From NCBI GenBank assembly GCA_937915545.1, contig CALGIJ010000023.1:1-63487 (forward strand): a stretch of 63,487 nt of DNA, written 5' to 3'. Position numbers and translations under genes: made by a program. Below the pieces are notes generated by a model, which was not told the DNA's origin, did not search any database, and saw only the letters and a list, made by a program, of their open reading frames with translations. This DNA is from an uncultured Desulfobacterales bacterium (GTDB lineage: Bacteria; Desulfobacterota; Desulfobulbia; Desulfobulbales; Desulfocapsaceae). This document shows, in pieces, positions 1 through 7,652 of this stretch. How positions within the stretch are numbered: the first letter of the stretch is position 1; each line of letters opens with the position of its first letter.

Positions 1-1
1 G

Positions 2-99
2 GATGCCGGGCGGTATGTTTCTGCTGATCCTATTGGGCTGGATGGGGGGATGAATTTGTATGTGTATGTTGAAGGGAATCCGGTGAACTGGGTCGATCC
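2..99 (+). repeat. RHS core-terminus repeat, copy 1
   Basis: This segment encodes the conserved DAGRY...WVDP core end. It recurs with few mismatches 2,539 bases downstream. It is the junction after which the C-terminal tips differ, and so a plausible homologous-recombination point for tip exchange. Confidence 0.85.
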
Positions 100-481
100 G
101 GAAGGTCTTAAAACCTATATGTGTACTGCACCGCTCCATGCCCTTGGTGGTAAAGGGAAAAAAAGTGGTTGGGATGTTAAAGGAAACCCTTTGTATCATA
201 AATATCTCTGCGTTAATGAAGGGAAAGTGGCTAAAGTTTGCGGTGGCCAGGATCAACGTGGTCAGAAGTGGTATGACCCAATAAGTGGCCCTGGAAAACC
301 AAGCACTGATTCATATAATTGGGATAGGTGTGAGGAAAAAGAACCAGATAATAAATGCATCGAGAATTGTTTACAAAGAAAATTCGGTGAACCTCGACCT
401 CGCTATGGGATACCATTTGGAACAGACTGTCAAGAATGGGCTGACAAGGCTCTGGAAGATTGCCAAAAGGAATGCAAATAG
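2..481 (+). CDS. RHS-repeat protein, C-terminal end with Cys-rich tip (5' end outside window)
   Basis: The frame is open from the first complete codon of the window. It begins in the conserved RHS core terminus (DAGRYVSADPIGLDGG, then NPVNWVDPEGL), so only the end of a much larger protein is present. After the DPxGL junction come about 120 residues unlike the second RHS tip in this window, with nine cysteines. In RHS/polymorphic toxins this position holds the variable toxin domain; I do not recognise the fold and assign no activity. A small membrane protein gene starts 9 bases downstream and is the candidate immunity partner. Base composition is AT-richer than the chromosome to the right, as expected of a recently acquired tip. 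RHS identity is secure; toxicity is inferred from family architecture. Confidence 0.85.
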   Translation, partial: DAGRYVSADPIGLDGGMNLYVYVEGNPVNWVDPEGLKTYMCTAPLHALGGKGKKSGWDVKGNPLYHKYLCVNEGKVAKVCGGQDQRGQKWYDPISGPGKPSTDSYNWDRCEEKEPDNKCIENCLQRKFGEPRPRYGIPFGTDCQEWADKALEDCQKECK

Positions 482-490
482 CTACGCAAA

Positions 491-832
491 ATGACAAAAA
501 AATATCTTAAATTATTGTGGACACTGGTTTCTGTCGTTGTTCTACTTGTAACTCTTTTTTATTATGATAAGGAGACTGGAAACGATAGTGGTATTTTTTT
601 AGTCTATGGGATGTTAGTTTTATCTTTTCCTTCAAGTATCATAGTTGCTGGCACTATTGCTCTTCTTGTATTGCTGCAAGAAAACCTTGGCATTCCAATA
701 CTTGACTTAGTAGAGAATACCTACTGGGGTTTTTTCACTATGTGGCTTCTGTTTTTTCTTTTCGGTTATTATCAATGGTTTAAACTTTTGCCATGGATAT
801 GGCAAAAATGGGTGAGCAAGAGTGCCAAATAG
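491..832 (+). CDS. Small membrane protein, candidate immunity protein for the upstream RHS tip
   Basis: A 113-residue protein with an N-terminal membrane segment (about residues 7-26) and further hydrophobic stretches near 35-65 and 78-100, ending in a basic tail. It starts 9 bases after the RHS stop codon, in the same direction, and is followed by a strong terminator, so the two genes look like one unit. It has no family motif I recognise. The small size, low GC and position directly behind an RHS tip fit an immunity protein, and the membrane location would suggest a tip acting at or in the membrane; both are inferences. The reading frame is well supported, the role is not. Confidence 0.65.
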   Translation: MTKKYLKLLWTLVSVVVLLVTLFYYDKETGNDSGIFLVYGMLVLSFPSSIIVAGTIALLVLLQENLGIPILDLVENTYWGFFTMWLLFFLFGYYQWFKLLPWIWQKWVSKSAK

Positions 833-874
833 ATGACAGCAACAAATATAGGTGTATCAAGAGTTTAAGGTTTT

Positions 875-909
875 AAAGCGGCTGAGAAGAAAATCTCAGC
901 CGCTTTTTT
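875..909 (+). terminator. Rho-independent terminator closing the first RHS tip/immunity unit
   Basis: Perfect stem AAGCGGCTGAG / CTCAGCCGCTT around a short A-rich loop, followed by a run of T. A near-identical hairpin closes the second RHS unit at 3578-3612. Confidence 0.9.
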
Positions 910-991
910 ATTCACAGGTTGACATGTTCAATCGTTGATCAGCATCTTTGTGAATCAGCATGCAATAAGTGACCAACTTTGTGGAGAAATC

Positions 992-1215
992 GGTGTTCAA
1001 AATTGACCCACCTCAGCTGATCCTCCTTACTCTTTGGGCTCAACCAAAGAAAGGAGGTCCAAAAGGAGATGCTGAACGAGGAGAGCATTCGAAAAGTTCA
1101 TCAGGCATATTTAAGAGACGGGAATAAAAATCGTGAGATAACCCGCGAATTGAACCTTTTCCGCAATACCGTCAGAGACATTATCCGCAGTGGTAAAACT
1201 GTACAGAGACAGTAA
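992..1215 (+). pseudogene. IS21-family remnant: IstA N-terminal fragment with adjacent IS end
   Basis: An ATG at 1069 with a good ribosome-binding site (AAAAGGAG) opens a 48-codon frame that stops at 1213-1215. The peptide (ESIRKVHQAYLRDGNKNREI, later NTVRDIIRSG) resembles the N-terminal helix-turn-helix of IS21-type IstA transposases. Upstream at about 992-1010 the sequence GGTGTTCAAAATTGACCCA resembles IS21-family terminal sequence. The catalytic DDE part and IstB are absent, so the element is dead. It sits between the first RHS unit and the start of the truncated second RHS gene, consistent with an insertion or deletion having removed that gene's 5' part. Family assignment is by motif memory only. 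Confidence 0.6.
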
Positions 1216-1361
1216 TTACCTGACACTTTAGTCCTTGGTAGAGTGAAAAATTTCGCAGCTTTCGCGAGAGCTATTTGCTAATTTTCGTAAAACAGTCAAT
1301 AGCTGAATTCAGCGGTCTCCGTGCGATGAATAATGCGCCCTTGGTGTGAGCGCTCCTAGTT
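1216..1361. other. Non-coding spacer before the second RHS gene
   Basis: There is no convincing frame here. The stretch contains short inverted segments (TTTCGCAGCTTTCGCGAGAGCT) but no element I can name. It may be debris of the insertion that removed the 5' part of the downstream RHS gene. Confidence 0.4.
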
Positions 1362-3002
1362 GTGGCGGATAAGATAATGACCACCTACGCCTATGACCAG
1401 GCGGGCAATCTTATCTCGGCAATCGATGCCAAGGGGCAACAGACCTCATTTGCCTATGACGGGTTGAATCGACGTATCAGGCAGAGCATTGCCGGAGGGG
1501 CCGATATTGTCGCCAGTTACGACAGCGGCCCGGGGGCCATCGGCAGGATCAGCGGGATAACCGACGGCGAGGGGACAGCGTCCTTTGCCTATGGCCAGAG
1601 CGGCAGGCTGGCCCTGGAGACCCGCGTCACCGCCGGCCGGCAGCACAGCATCGCCTACACCTGGGACAACAGCAGTGGCGAACTTCTTGCCATGACCTAT
1701 CCCAGCGGCCTGACCCTGAGCTTGACCCGCGATGCTGCCGGCAGGGTCACGGACATGCGCCTCGGCAACGAGGTGCTGCTTTCTGCCGCAACCTATCTCC
1801 CCTTCGGGCCGCTCAAGACTGCAACCCTGGACAGCGTCAATCTCACCAGCCACTACGACCAGCGCTATAACCTCGCCATGACAGAAGGCGGCGGAGTTCG
1901 GCATCAGTACACCCGCAATGCCCTGGGCAACGTCATAGCGCTTGCCGACCTGGCCACTCCGCCAGTAGATGATGCCGCCACCGAGTACACCTACAACACC
2001 GCCAATAACCAGCTGACCGCCACTGCCGGGACGAAAGCGGTCGCCTATAGCTATGATGCCAATGGCAACCTTGTGTCCGCCGGTGGCAGGGTCTTCGTCT
2101 ATGATGGCCTGAACCGCCTGATCAAGGTGGAGGACCAAGGCACGGTGGTGGCCACCTATGGCTATGACAGCAGCAACCGCCGCATCCGCAAGACCGTTGG
2201 TAGCACGACCACCTGTTACCTCTATGACATCAACAGTCAGCTTATTGCCGAGAGTGTTGATGGCACTGTCGCCAGGGAGTATTTTTATCTCGACGGACAA
2301 CCTCTTGCCCTACGCGAATACCAAAGCAACCCCGGCACCTATTTCTTTATCAACGACCACCTCGGCACTCCGCAGCGCCTGGTGAGTGGATCGGGAACCC
2401 TGGTCTGGCAGGCCATCTACAGCCCCTTTGGCAAGGCCGAGAGGATCACGGGAAGCGTGCAGAACAATCTTCGCTTTCCGGGGCAGTATTTTGATGCGGA
2501 GACTGGGCTGCATTATAATTGGCACAGGTACTATGATCCGGATGCCGGGCGGTATGTTTCTGCTGATCCGATCGGGTTGGATGGGGGGATGAATTTGTAT
2601 GCGTATGTCAAAAATGATCCGGTGAACTGGGTTGATCCATTAGGATTGTTCGGAGATGGCGGGCCAAATTCAACTTTTCCAGGACACGATGATTTTATTG
2701 GAAGTGATAGGCTAGACTATACAAAAGAGGATCACGGGTGGTCAAATCCGTTGATTCCATTTTCAACATGGCGACATTTTAGAGATCTAGAAGAAATTGA
2801 AAGAGACTTAGATTACGCAATATATCGCTGTAACAAAGAATGGGTGGAAAGGTATATGCATCAAGGGCAAGATTATTTTTCTCACTATGATAGAGGTTAT
2901 CGCCGATGGTTTGGTCATGCCTTTGATGGCCACGCACCTGACCATAATTTAGGTGCATGGCGTACAGCGAATAAATGGACTAGAAAATGGCTTAAAAAAT
3001 AG
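1362..3002 (+). CDS. RHS-repeat protein, 5'-truncated, with a HxxxDxxxH-containing C-terminal tip
   Basis: The 546-residue frame opens at a GTG with no clear ribosome-binding site. It consists of YD/RHS repeats (YDQAGNL, YDGLNRR, YDANGNLV and others) up to about residue 420, including the core end DAGRYVSADPIGLDGG. The residue-425-onward tip then differs completely from the upstream RHS copy. Full-length RHS proteins are usually over 1,200 residues with N-terminal delivery domains, so this is either an orphan fragment or reached only by recombination. The tip contains HQGQDYFSH at residues 500-508, a H-x3-D-x3-H arrangement, followed by a His-rich GHAFDGHAPDH stretch, compatible with a helical metal site as in zinc phospholipase C-like folds. 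That function is inferred. GC content drops sharply at the tip. Confidence 0.8.
   Translation: MADKIMTTYAYDQAGNLISAIDAKGQQTSFAYDGLNRRIRQSIAGGADIVASYDSGPGAIGRISGITDGEGTASFAYGQSGRLALETRVTAGRQHSIAYTWDNSSGELLAMTYPSGLTLSLTRDAAGRVTDMRLGNEVLLSAATYLPFGPLKTATLDSVNLTSHYDQRYNLAMTEGGGVRHQYTRNALGNVIALADLATPPVDDAATEYTYNTANNQLTATAGTKAVAYSYDANGNLVSAGGRVFVYDGLNRLIKVEDQGTVVATYGYDSSNRRIRKTVGSTTTCYLYDINSQLIAESVDGTVAREYFYLDGQPLALREYQSNPGTYFFINDHLGTPQRLVSGSGTLVWQAIYSPFGKAERITGSVQNNLRFPGQYFDAETGLHYNWHRYYDPDAGRYVSADPIGLDGGMNLYAYVKNDPVNWVDPLGLFGDGGPNSTFPGHDDFIGSDRLDYTKEDHGWSNPLIPFSTWRHFRDLEEIERDLDYAIYRCNKEWVERYMHQGQDYFSHYDRGYRRWFGHAFDGHAPDHNLGAWRTANKWTRKWLKK
2541..2638 (+). repeat. RHS core-terminus repeat, copy 2
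   Basis: Second copy of the 2-99 segment, encoding DAGRYVSADPIGLDGGMNLY and the NPVNW/NDPVNW motif. Differences are scattered substitutions. The sequences downstream of the two copies are unrelated. Confidence 0.85.
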
Positions 3003-3028
3003 AAAGATAACTGCGAATGTAAAGAAAA

Positions 3029-3448
3029 GTGAATTATAAACAGAACGCACGTTTGCTAGTTTTCTCTAAGCTTTTGAAAGTGATTGCAAAAATTGCTGGT
3101 ATGATATTAATATTTTATGGATTTTTTCTTGGTATATTAGGAATTGGCCCTGATGGTGAAGTTTCACTCCAACCACGAATTATTGGATTAGCAATTTTGG
3201 CTCTGGGATTCCTAAATTTTCTTTCAAATGAGACTATAAACGGGAGCAAATTGAGGTGCGTATCATATTTTTTTATCACCCTTTCTCCTGCAATTATTCT
3301 TATCTTGTCTTCTTTGGCAACAATTTTTAGCGTTGGGTTGCCATCGTTTTTTATCAGCGGTGGTTTGTCTATATTTTTGATAATGTTTCCTGCATTGCTT
3401 TTGGCTCCAATATCTTTGTTGTTTTTTATATTAGCAATTAAAAAATGA
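3029..3448 (+). CDS. Small polytopic membrane protein, candidate immunity protein for the second RHS tip
   Basis: A 139-residue, AT-rich frame starting at a GTG 26 bases after the RHS stop; an ATG at codon 25 is an alternative. It has four hydrophobic segments, roughly residues 18-42, 50-68, 78-100 and 108-136, with few charged residues between them. Like the first RHS unit, it follows a variable tip and precedes the shared terminator. The two candidate immunity proteins do not resemble each other, as expected when each matches its own toxin. No recognisable domain; the immunity role is inferred from position only. Confidence 0.6.
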   Translation: MNYKQNARLLVFSKLLKVIAKIAGMILIFYGFFLGILGIGPDGEVSLQPRIIGLAILALGFLNFLSNETINGSKLRCVSYFFITLSPAIILILSSLATIFSVGLPSFFISGGLSIFLIMFPALLLAPISLLFFILAIKK

Positions 3449-3577
3449 GGTGAGGTGCAGTGTCTTTGAAGATTCGGAATAATATTTATCCTTGCTAACA
3501 GCTTATCTTGCTTCTGTACTTTTTCGCGAAGCGACAAACTAAGGGCAGGAGACCGCGCTGCCACCTAATCTACGACG

Positions 3578-3612
3578 AAAGCGGCTGAGAAAAAAATCTT
3601 AGCCGCTTTTTT
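3578..3612 (+). terminator. Rho-independent terminator closing the second RHS unit
   Basis: Stem AAAGCGGCTGAGA / TCTTAGCCGCTTT (one G-T pair) around an A loop, followed by T residues. Almost identical to the terminator at 875-909. Confidence 0.9.
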
Positions 3613-3838
3613 CATTACTTTTCCGCCCCTTTGAGGGAGTTATCAATCGTCTTGAATACGTAAAAAACCTTCTATTGTTGATTTGATCACGGGAGGCGGC
3701 CAAGAACATCCTGGGCATAGTGATTTTTATGATGGTGATAGTTATTAATCCGTACATTGATTGCCTGAACATCCGGGTGTACTTTGTCACTGGATACCTG
3801 AAGAATGATTGTATCGTCGTTGGCCACTTTTGCAGTGA
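3613..3838. other. Non-coding or decayed stretch upstream of the IS4-like fragment
   Basis: About 225 bases with no supported gene. One plus-strand frame is open and hydrophobic for roughly 45 codons (3706-3866) but has neither a start signal nor a recognisable product. Most likely debris of mobile elements. Confidence 0.4.
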
Positions 3839-4519
3839 TCGAATTACGCTTTCAATGCGTTTATAGAGTTCCAAATATACACGGAAGTCATTGAAAGCCT
3901 CCAGGAACATCGAAAAACGGTCTTTCTTTACGGAAAGATGCAGTGGGCTCGCTATCGGAGTGCAGTTTGTTTGGCAAAATCTATGAAGGGACGCCAAGTC
4001 AGGGCGGTGTGGATGCAATTTGAAGACTGTGCCGGCCAGTTGAGCAAGCAACGGCTGCTTCTACCCACCTGTGCCACCCTCACTGCCGAGGAAATCTTCC
4101 AACATTAAGCTAGAAGATGGTCCATCGAAGACCTGTTCAATCAGTTGAAGAACAGATGGGGCTGGCGGGAAACCTGGCAACAGTCCCGGCAGGTTTTGCA
4201 CCGGTGGACACAAATCCTTTCCTTGGCGTACGCCTTACCTCAGCTTTTGGCTATGTATTGCGGCGATCAAGTGAAAGGCATGGTCGATTTGACCCCGTGG
4301 AGGAAGCAAAGTTCGGTGACCGCAGTTAGAGTACGCAAGGGACAACACAATATTTTTCGCAATATCAGCATTCCTGACTGGTGGAACCGGAAAGGAAATA
4401 AATTCCAGCCGCCAACTGAGCCGGAAGACCCGCCCAAAGTGACAGTTCACGGCAATCCAGCGAATGTCGGGGTTTCAAAGAACAATTCGATGGGAACAAA
4501 CCCACCGCCCGTCGGTTAA
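3839..4519 (+). pseudogene. IS4-family transposase fragment inactivated by an in-frame stop
   Basis: One frame encodes a DDE transposase C-terminal half (FLYGKMQWARYRS, GRQVRAVW, then RRWSIEDLFNQLKNRWGW). It is interrupted only by a TAA at 4106-4108. The IS4 signature Y-x2-R-x3-E-x6-K fits exactly if the stop codon replaces the Tyr (stop-AR-R-WSI-E-DLFNQL-K), so a single substitution of a Tyr codon to ochre removed a signature residue. The preceding frame starts right after a stop at 3836 with no start codon, so the N-terminal half with the first catalytic Asp is also missing. No terminal inverted repeats were identified. Confident as a dead transposase, somewhat less on the exact subgroup. 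Confidence 0.75.
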
Positions 4520-4578
4520 CGGGTAGGTCTCAAGCTCTAAACTTCAGTCTCAAATAATTACATCCGCAAAAACCGCCT

Positions 4579-4926
4579 ATTGCAGTTGCCAGCAAACGCC
4601 CACCTGCTGGCCTTATTCATCCTTCCGATCGTGGCAGCCAATATTGTTCCGGTGAATACCGAAAATTCCTTCGGCAATTCAATATGGGATCCTCCATGAG
4701 TCGCAAGGGGAATTGGTATGATAATGCTCCCATGGAAAGCTTTTGGCGGACATTGAAAACTGAGCTTACTTTTCACCGGCGTTATGCGAGTTGGCTGGAA
4801 GCGATGCGTGAGATCCGAGCATTCATTGAGCTGTTTTATAAACGCCAGAGAAAGCAAAAGAGACTAGGATACCCTGCTCCGGCGGCGTACGAGCAAAAGT
4901 ATTACAAACCGAGAAAAGCAGCATGA
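4579..4926 (+). pseudogene. IS3-family transposase (OrfB) C-terminal fragment
   Basis: The frame encodes the end of an integrase-type (rve) domain: PPAGLIHPSDRGSQYCS with the second catalytic Asp, then SMSRKGNWYDNAPMESFW with the catalytic Glu, ending RPRKAA-like and TGA at 4924-4926. The first catalytic Asp, the OrfA helix-turn-helix and a start codon are missing, so this is a decayed remnant. It directly abuts the GC-rich chromosomal region on the right and probably marks the edge of the accessory island. Confidence 0.85.
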
Positions 4927-5046
4927 CGTTTATGTGTATAGTATTGCCAACCGACCTCATTACTCAAAAATGCAGTTGTGGCGTATGTCGGGAGAGGAGA
5001 GGGCGCCCCACCAGCCGTTGCCGGCCACTGGGCGAGTCGGGCAGGT

Positions 5047-6510
5047 TCAGCCTGGCGGGCGGCCCGGCTTAGCGATGGTGAAGGAGAAGGCGACGCCACG
5101 GACGCCATCGGACTCGACCCAGACCTGGCCGCCATGGAGGCCTACCAGGTCGCGGACGATGGCCAGGCCGAGGCCGGTGCCCTCGATCTTGCTGTCGGCG
5201 CAGGTGCGCTTGTAGCGCTGGAAGATGAGGCGGCAGTCCTCGGGGGCGATGGGCTTGCCGTCGTTGATGACGCGCACGGTGTGGAAGCGGGCCTCTTCCT
5301 TGTGGCTGATGATGACATGACGCAGTTCGTCGCCACCGTACTTGAGGGCGTTATCCACCAGGTTGCGCAGGATGCGCAGGATGACCATGCGGTCGGCCTC
5401 GAGGGTTACCGGCCCCCTGGGCTGCGTCCAGTGCACGCCGCGCTCGCGCAGGCGGTGCTCGTTCTCGCTGCGCACCGTGCCGCACACTTCGGCCAGGTCA
5501 AGGGGCTCCCTCGCCAGGGGCTGCTCCTTGGAGGAGATATAGGTGTTGATCTGCTCGATGAGCTGGCTGACCTGCCGTGCCGATTGCTCGATCTGCTGGC
5601 AGAACTGGCTGCTCTTGTCGTCCATCTCCGCCGCCTGGCGGCGGTTGAGCAGCCGGGCCAGCGATTCGATGGCGATAACCGGGTTTTTCAGGTCGTGGGC
5701 CACCGAGTAGGCGAACAGCTGGATCTTCTCGCTCTGCTCCTGAAGCAGCGCCTCGGCGGCCAGGCGGCGGGCCATGCGCTGCCGGTTGCGGGCGAAGCTG
5801 AGGCAGATGATGAACATGCCGGAGACCCAGAAGAAGAGGTGGGTGGCATAGAGGGTGGTGAGGGACTGGAACTCCATGGCGCGGAAGGAGGCCATCGGCA
5901 TGATGATGCCGATGCCGCCCAGAAGGTCCCCGTCGGTGAGGTTCTGCTGGCCGTGGCAGTCGCGGCAACCGTCCTTGAAGCGGAGCGGCTTCATCAGGCG
6001 GAAGACCTCGCCGTCGGCGGACTCGGTAAACAGGCTCGCCTCGCCCCGGCCCCGGGTGAAGGCTTCGAGGGCCTGCCGCTCCCAGGGGTCAGGGGCGTGG
6101 GCGGGATCGAGCGGCGCCAGGCTGCTTACCTGCCCGGCATAGCGGTAGAGCTCGCCATAGCGCTGGTCTATCTGGCGCAGGATGGCTTCGGGGGTGAGCA
6201 GCCGCAGCCGGCTGCCGTCGGCAAGAGTCACCTCGGGGCGGAAGGTGTCGTCGAGATGGGGATTGGGTGGTGCGCCGTCGCCGCTTGCCACATAGACGCC
6301 GCCATGGTCGGCCGCCCAGTAGCGTATGGCCAGCTCGCGGTCGAGCAGCAGGCGCGCCTCGCGCTCCACCAGTTCCCCGGTCCGTTCCTCGACTTGCCTG
6401 ATGTTCCAGGAGGTGGCGAGCAGGCAGGCTATCGTCCAGCTCAGCGCATAGATGATGCAGTTGCGCAGGAGGATGGTCTGTTCCCTGTTTTTGCTCGACG
6501 GCTCTTCCAT
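5047..6510 (-). CDS. Membrane histidine kinase with Tll0287-like heme-binding sensor domain
   Basis: I chose the ATG at 6510 (487 residues), which has GGAG upstream; the frame extends further but hydrophilic, atypical sequence precedes it. A first membrane segment (about 12-35) and a second (about 221-239) enclose a periplasmic domain with CRDCH at residues 182-186, a c-type heme CxxCH motif, in the context FRLMKPLRFKDGCRDCHG typical of DUF3365/Tll0287-like sensors. The kinase core follows: AHDLKNP with phospho-His 272, NLVDNALKYGG, and GTGLGLAIV. No HAMP or PAS is evident. Likely role: heme-based redox or gas sensing that phosphorylates an unlinked response regulator, since none is adjacent. 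The heme ligand is visible; the signal is inferred. Confidence 0.88.
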   Translation of the reverse strand: MEEPSSKNREQTILLRNCIIYALSWTIACLLATSWNIRQVEERTGELVEREARLLLDRELAIRYWAADHGGVYVASGDGAPPNPHLDDTFRPEVTLADGSRLRLLTPEAILRQIDQRYGELYRYAGQVSSLAPLDPAHAPDPWERQALEAFTRGRGEASLFTESADGEVFRLMKPLRFKDGCRDCHGQQNLTDGDLLGGIGIIMPMASFRAMEFQSLTTLYATHLFFWVSGMFIICLSFARNRQRMARRLAAEALLQEQSEKIQLFAYSVAHDLKNPVIAIESLARLLNRRQAAEMDDKSSQFCQQIEQSARQVSQLIEQINTYISSKEQPLAREPLDLAEVCGTVRSENEHRLRERGVHWTQPRGPVTLEADRMVILRILRNLVDNALKYGGDELRHVIISHKEEARFHTVRVINDGKPIAPEDCRLIFQRYKRTCADSKIEGTGLGLAIVRDLVGLHGGQVWVESDGVRGVAFSFTIAKPGRPPG

Positions 6511-6776
6511 CGTGGCTCCGCTGGCATGGTGGGGAGAGGGGCGGGGTAAGCCGCATCGCGGCGTTGCCTCTTCCCCCGGTGGGGCCTTATCCGCCACCCT
6601 GCCGAAGGTGTACGTATGTCGATTATTTTCCGTTTTTTATGCCGCAAGAGCAAGCATAAAATGGGCTTTCAGGGCGAATCGGGGGGCGAGGCGGCTGCCG
6701 ATGGCCAAAAGGCTCGCGCGATAACAGCTCAGCCCGTGGCCGGGAAGAGATCCCCCGGCGCGGTCTGCTGTCGCCA

Positions 6777-7652
6777 TCAGGCGGTTTCGGGCCGGCTATG
6801 GACGATGAGGATATTGCTCGGCAAATCCTCGAGGATGAACTCGAGGTCGTGGGTGAAGATGCGATCCATGAGGCGATAGGGCTCGTCCGGGGAGTGGATG
6901 ACGAGGAGGTCGGCTTTGTTCTCCTCGGCATACTTGCGGATGGTGAAACCGGGGCGGCCGGAGAGAGCGGCGGTGTGGATGGTGCGGCCGGGGGCGTCAT
7001 AGGGCCCGGCGAGGAGCTTGAGCTTGTCGCGCTCGGCGAGCAGCTGCTGTTCGCTCTGGCCCTTGCCGTCGGCGCCGTTGCCGGGCGCACCTGCCTTTCC
7101 GCTGGGGTCGAGCTCGCGCACCAAGCGGACCTGCCCGGCCTTGACGGCGCCGGCAAAGTAGAGGGCGGTGGCGATGGTCGCCGGGGTCTTGGGGTGGTCG
7201 ACACAATCGACCACCAGGCTGCGGAAGCGGGTGGTGCTGAGGCGCGGCTCGCAGAGCAGCAGCAGCGAGCACTTGGCGCGGCGGCACAGGCCGCGGGCTA
7301 CCGAGCCGAGGTAGTGTCGCAAAACATTTTCACGGCGGCGGGCGCCGAGGATGAGCAGGTCGACGACATGGCGCTTGCAGGTCTCGAGCAGGGTGGCCAC
7401 CGGTTCGCCGCTGCCCCAGATCACCTTGGCCTCGCGGTCGATGCCGAGGTTGGCGCAGAGCTCCATCAGCGTGGCTTCCTTGTCGGCGGTATGTGGGCCG
7501 ACATGGATGAGCAGGAGACGGGCCTTGAAGGTGTCGGCGAGCTCCTTGGCCTCGGTCAGCACCGCTTCGAGCTTGGGCGAGAAGGCCACGCCGGCGGCGA
7601 TGGTCTCGAAGGGGTGGGAGGGGCGTCCTTTCAGTCTGCTATGGTCCATCAT
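6777..7652 (-). CDS. Tandem universal stress protein
   Basis: 291 residues with two Usp-like alpha/beta domains, about residues 14-140 and 160-288. The first has a partly degenerate nucleotide loop (LGARRRENVLRHYLGS, lacking the second Gly of G-2x-G-9x-G-S); the second (VIHSPDEPYRLMDRIF) lacks it altogether, so ATP binding is doubtful. The start codon overlaps the stop of the upstream membrane protein gene (ATGA), so the two are translationally coupled. A cytoplasmic stress-response role is known for the family; the specific function is unknown. Confidence 0.85.
   Translation of the reverse strand: MMDHSRLKGRPSHPFETIAAGVAFSPKLEAVLTEAKELADTFKARLLLIHVGPHTADKEATLMELCANLGIDREAKVIWGSGEPVATLLETCKRHVVDLLILGARRRENVLRHYLGSVARGLCRRAKCSLLLLCEPRLSTTRFRSLVVDCVDHPKTPATIATALYFAGAVKAGQVRLVRELDPSGKAGAPGNGADGKGQSEQQLLAERDKLKLLAGPYDAPGRTIHTAALSGRPGFTIRKYAEENKADLLVIHSPDEPYRLMDRIFTHDLEFILEDLPSNILIVHSRPETA

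Noticed and set aside
3599..4051. Minus-strand frame of 150 codons over the IS4-like region
   Set aside because: The plus strand encodes recognisable transposase motifs here; the minus-strand translation has none.
4978..6549. Long plus-strand frame opposite the heme-sensor kinase
   Set aside because: Composition is Ala/Gly/Val-rich with no motif; the minus-strand frame has HisKA, HATPase and CxxCH motifs in order.
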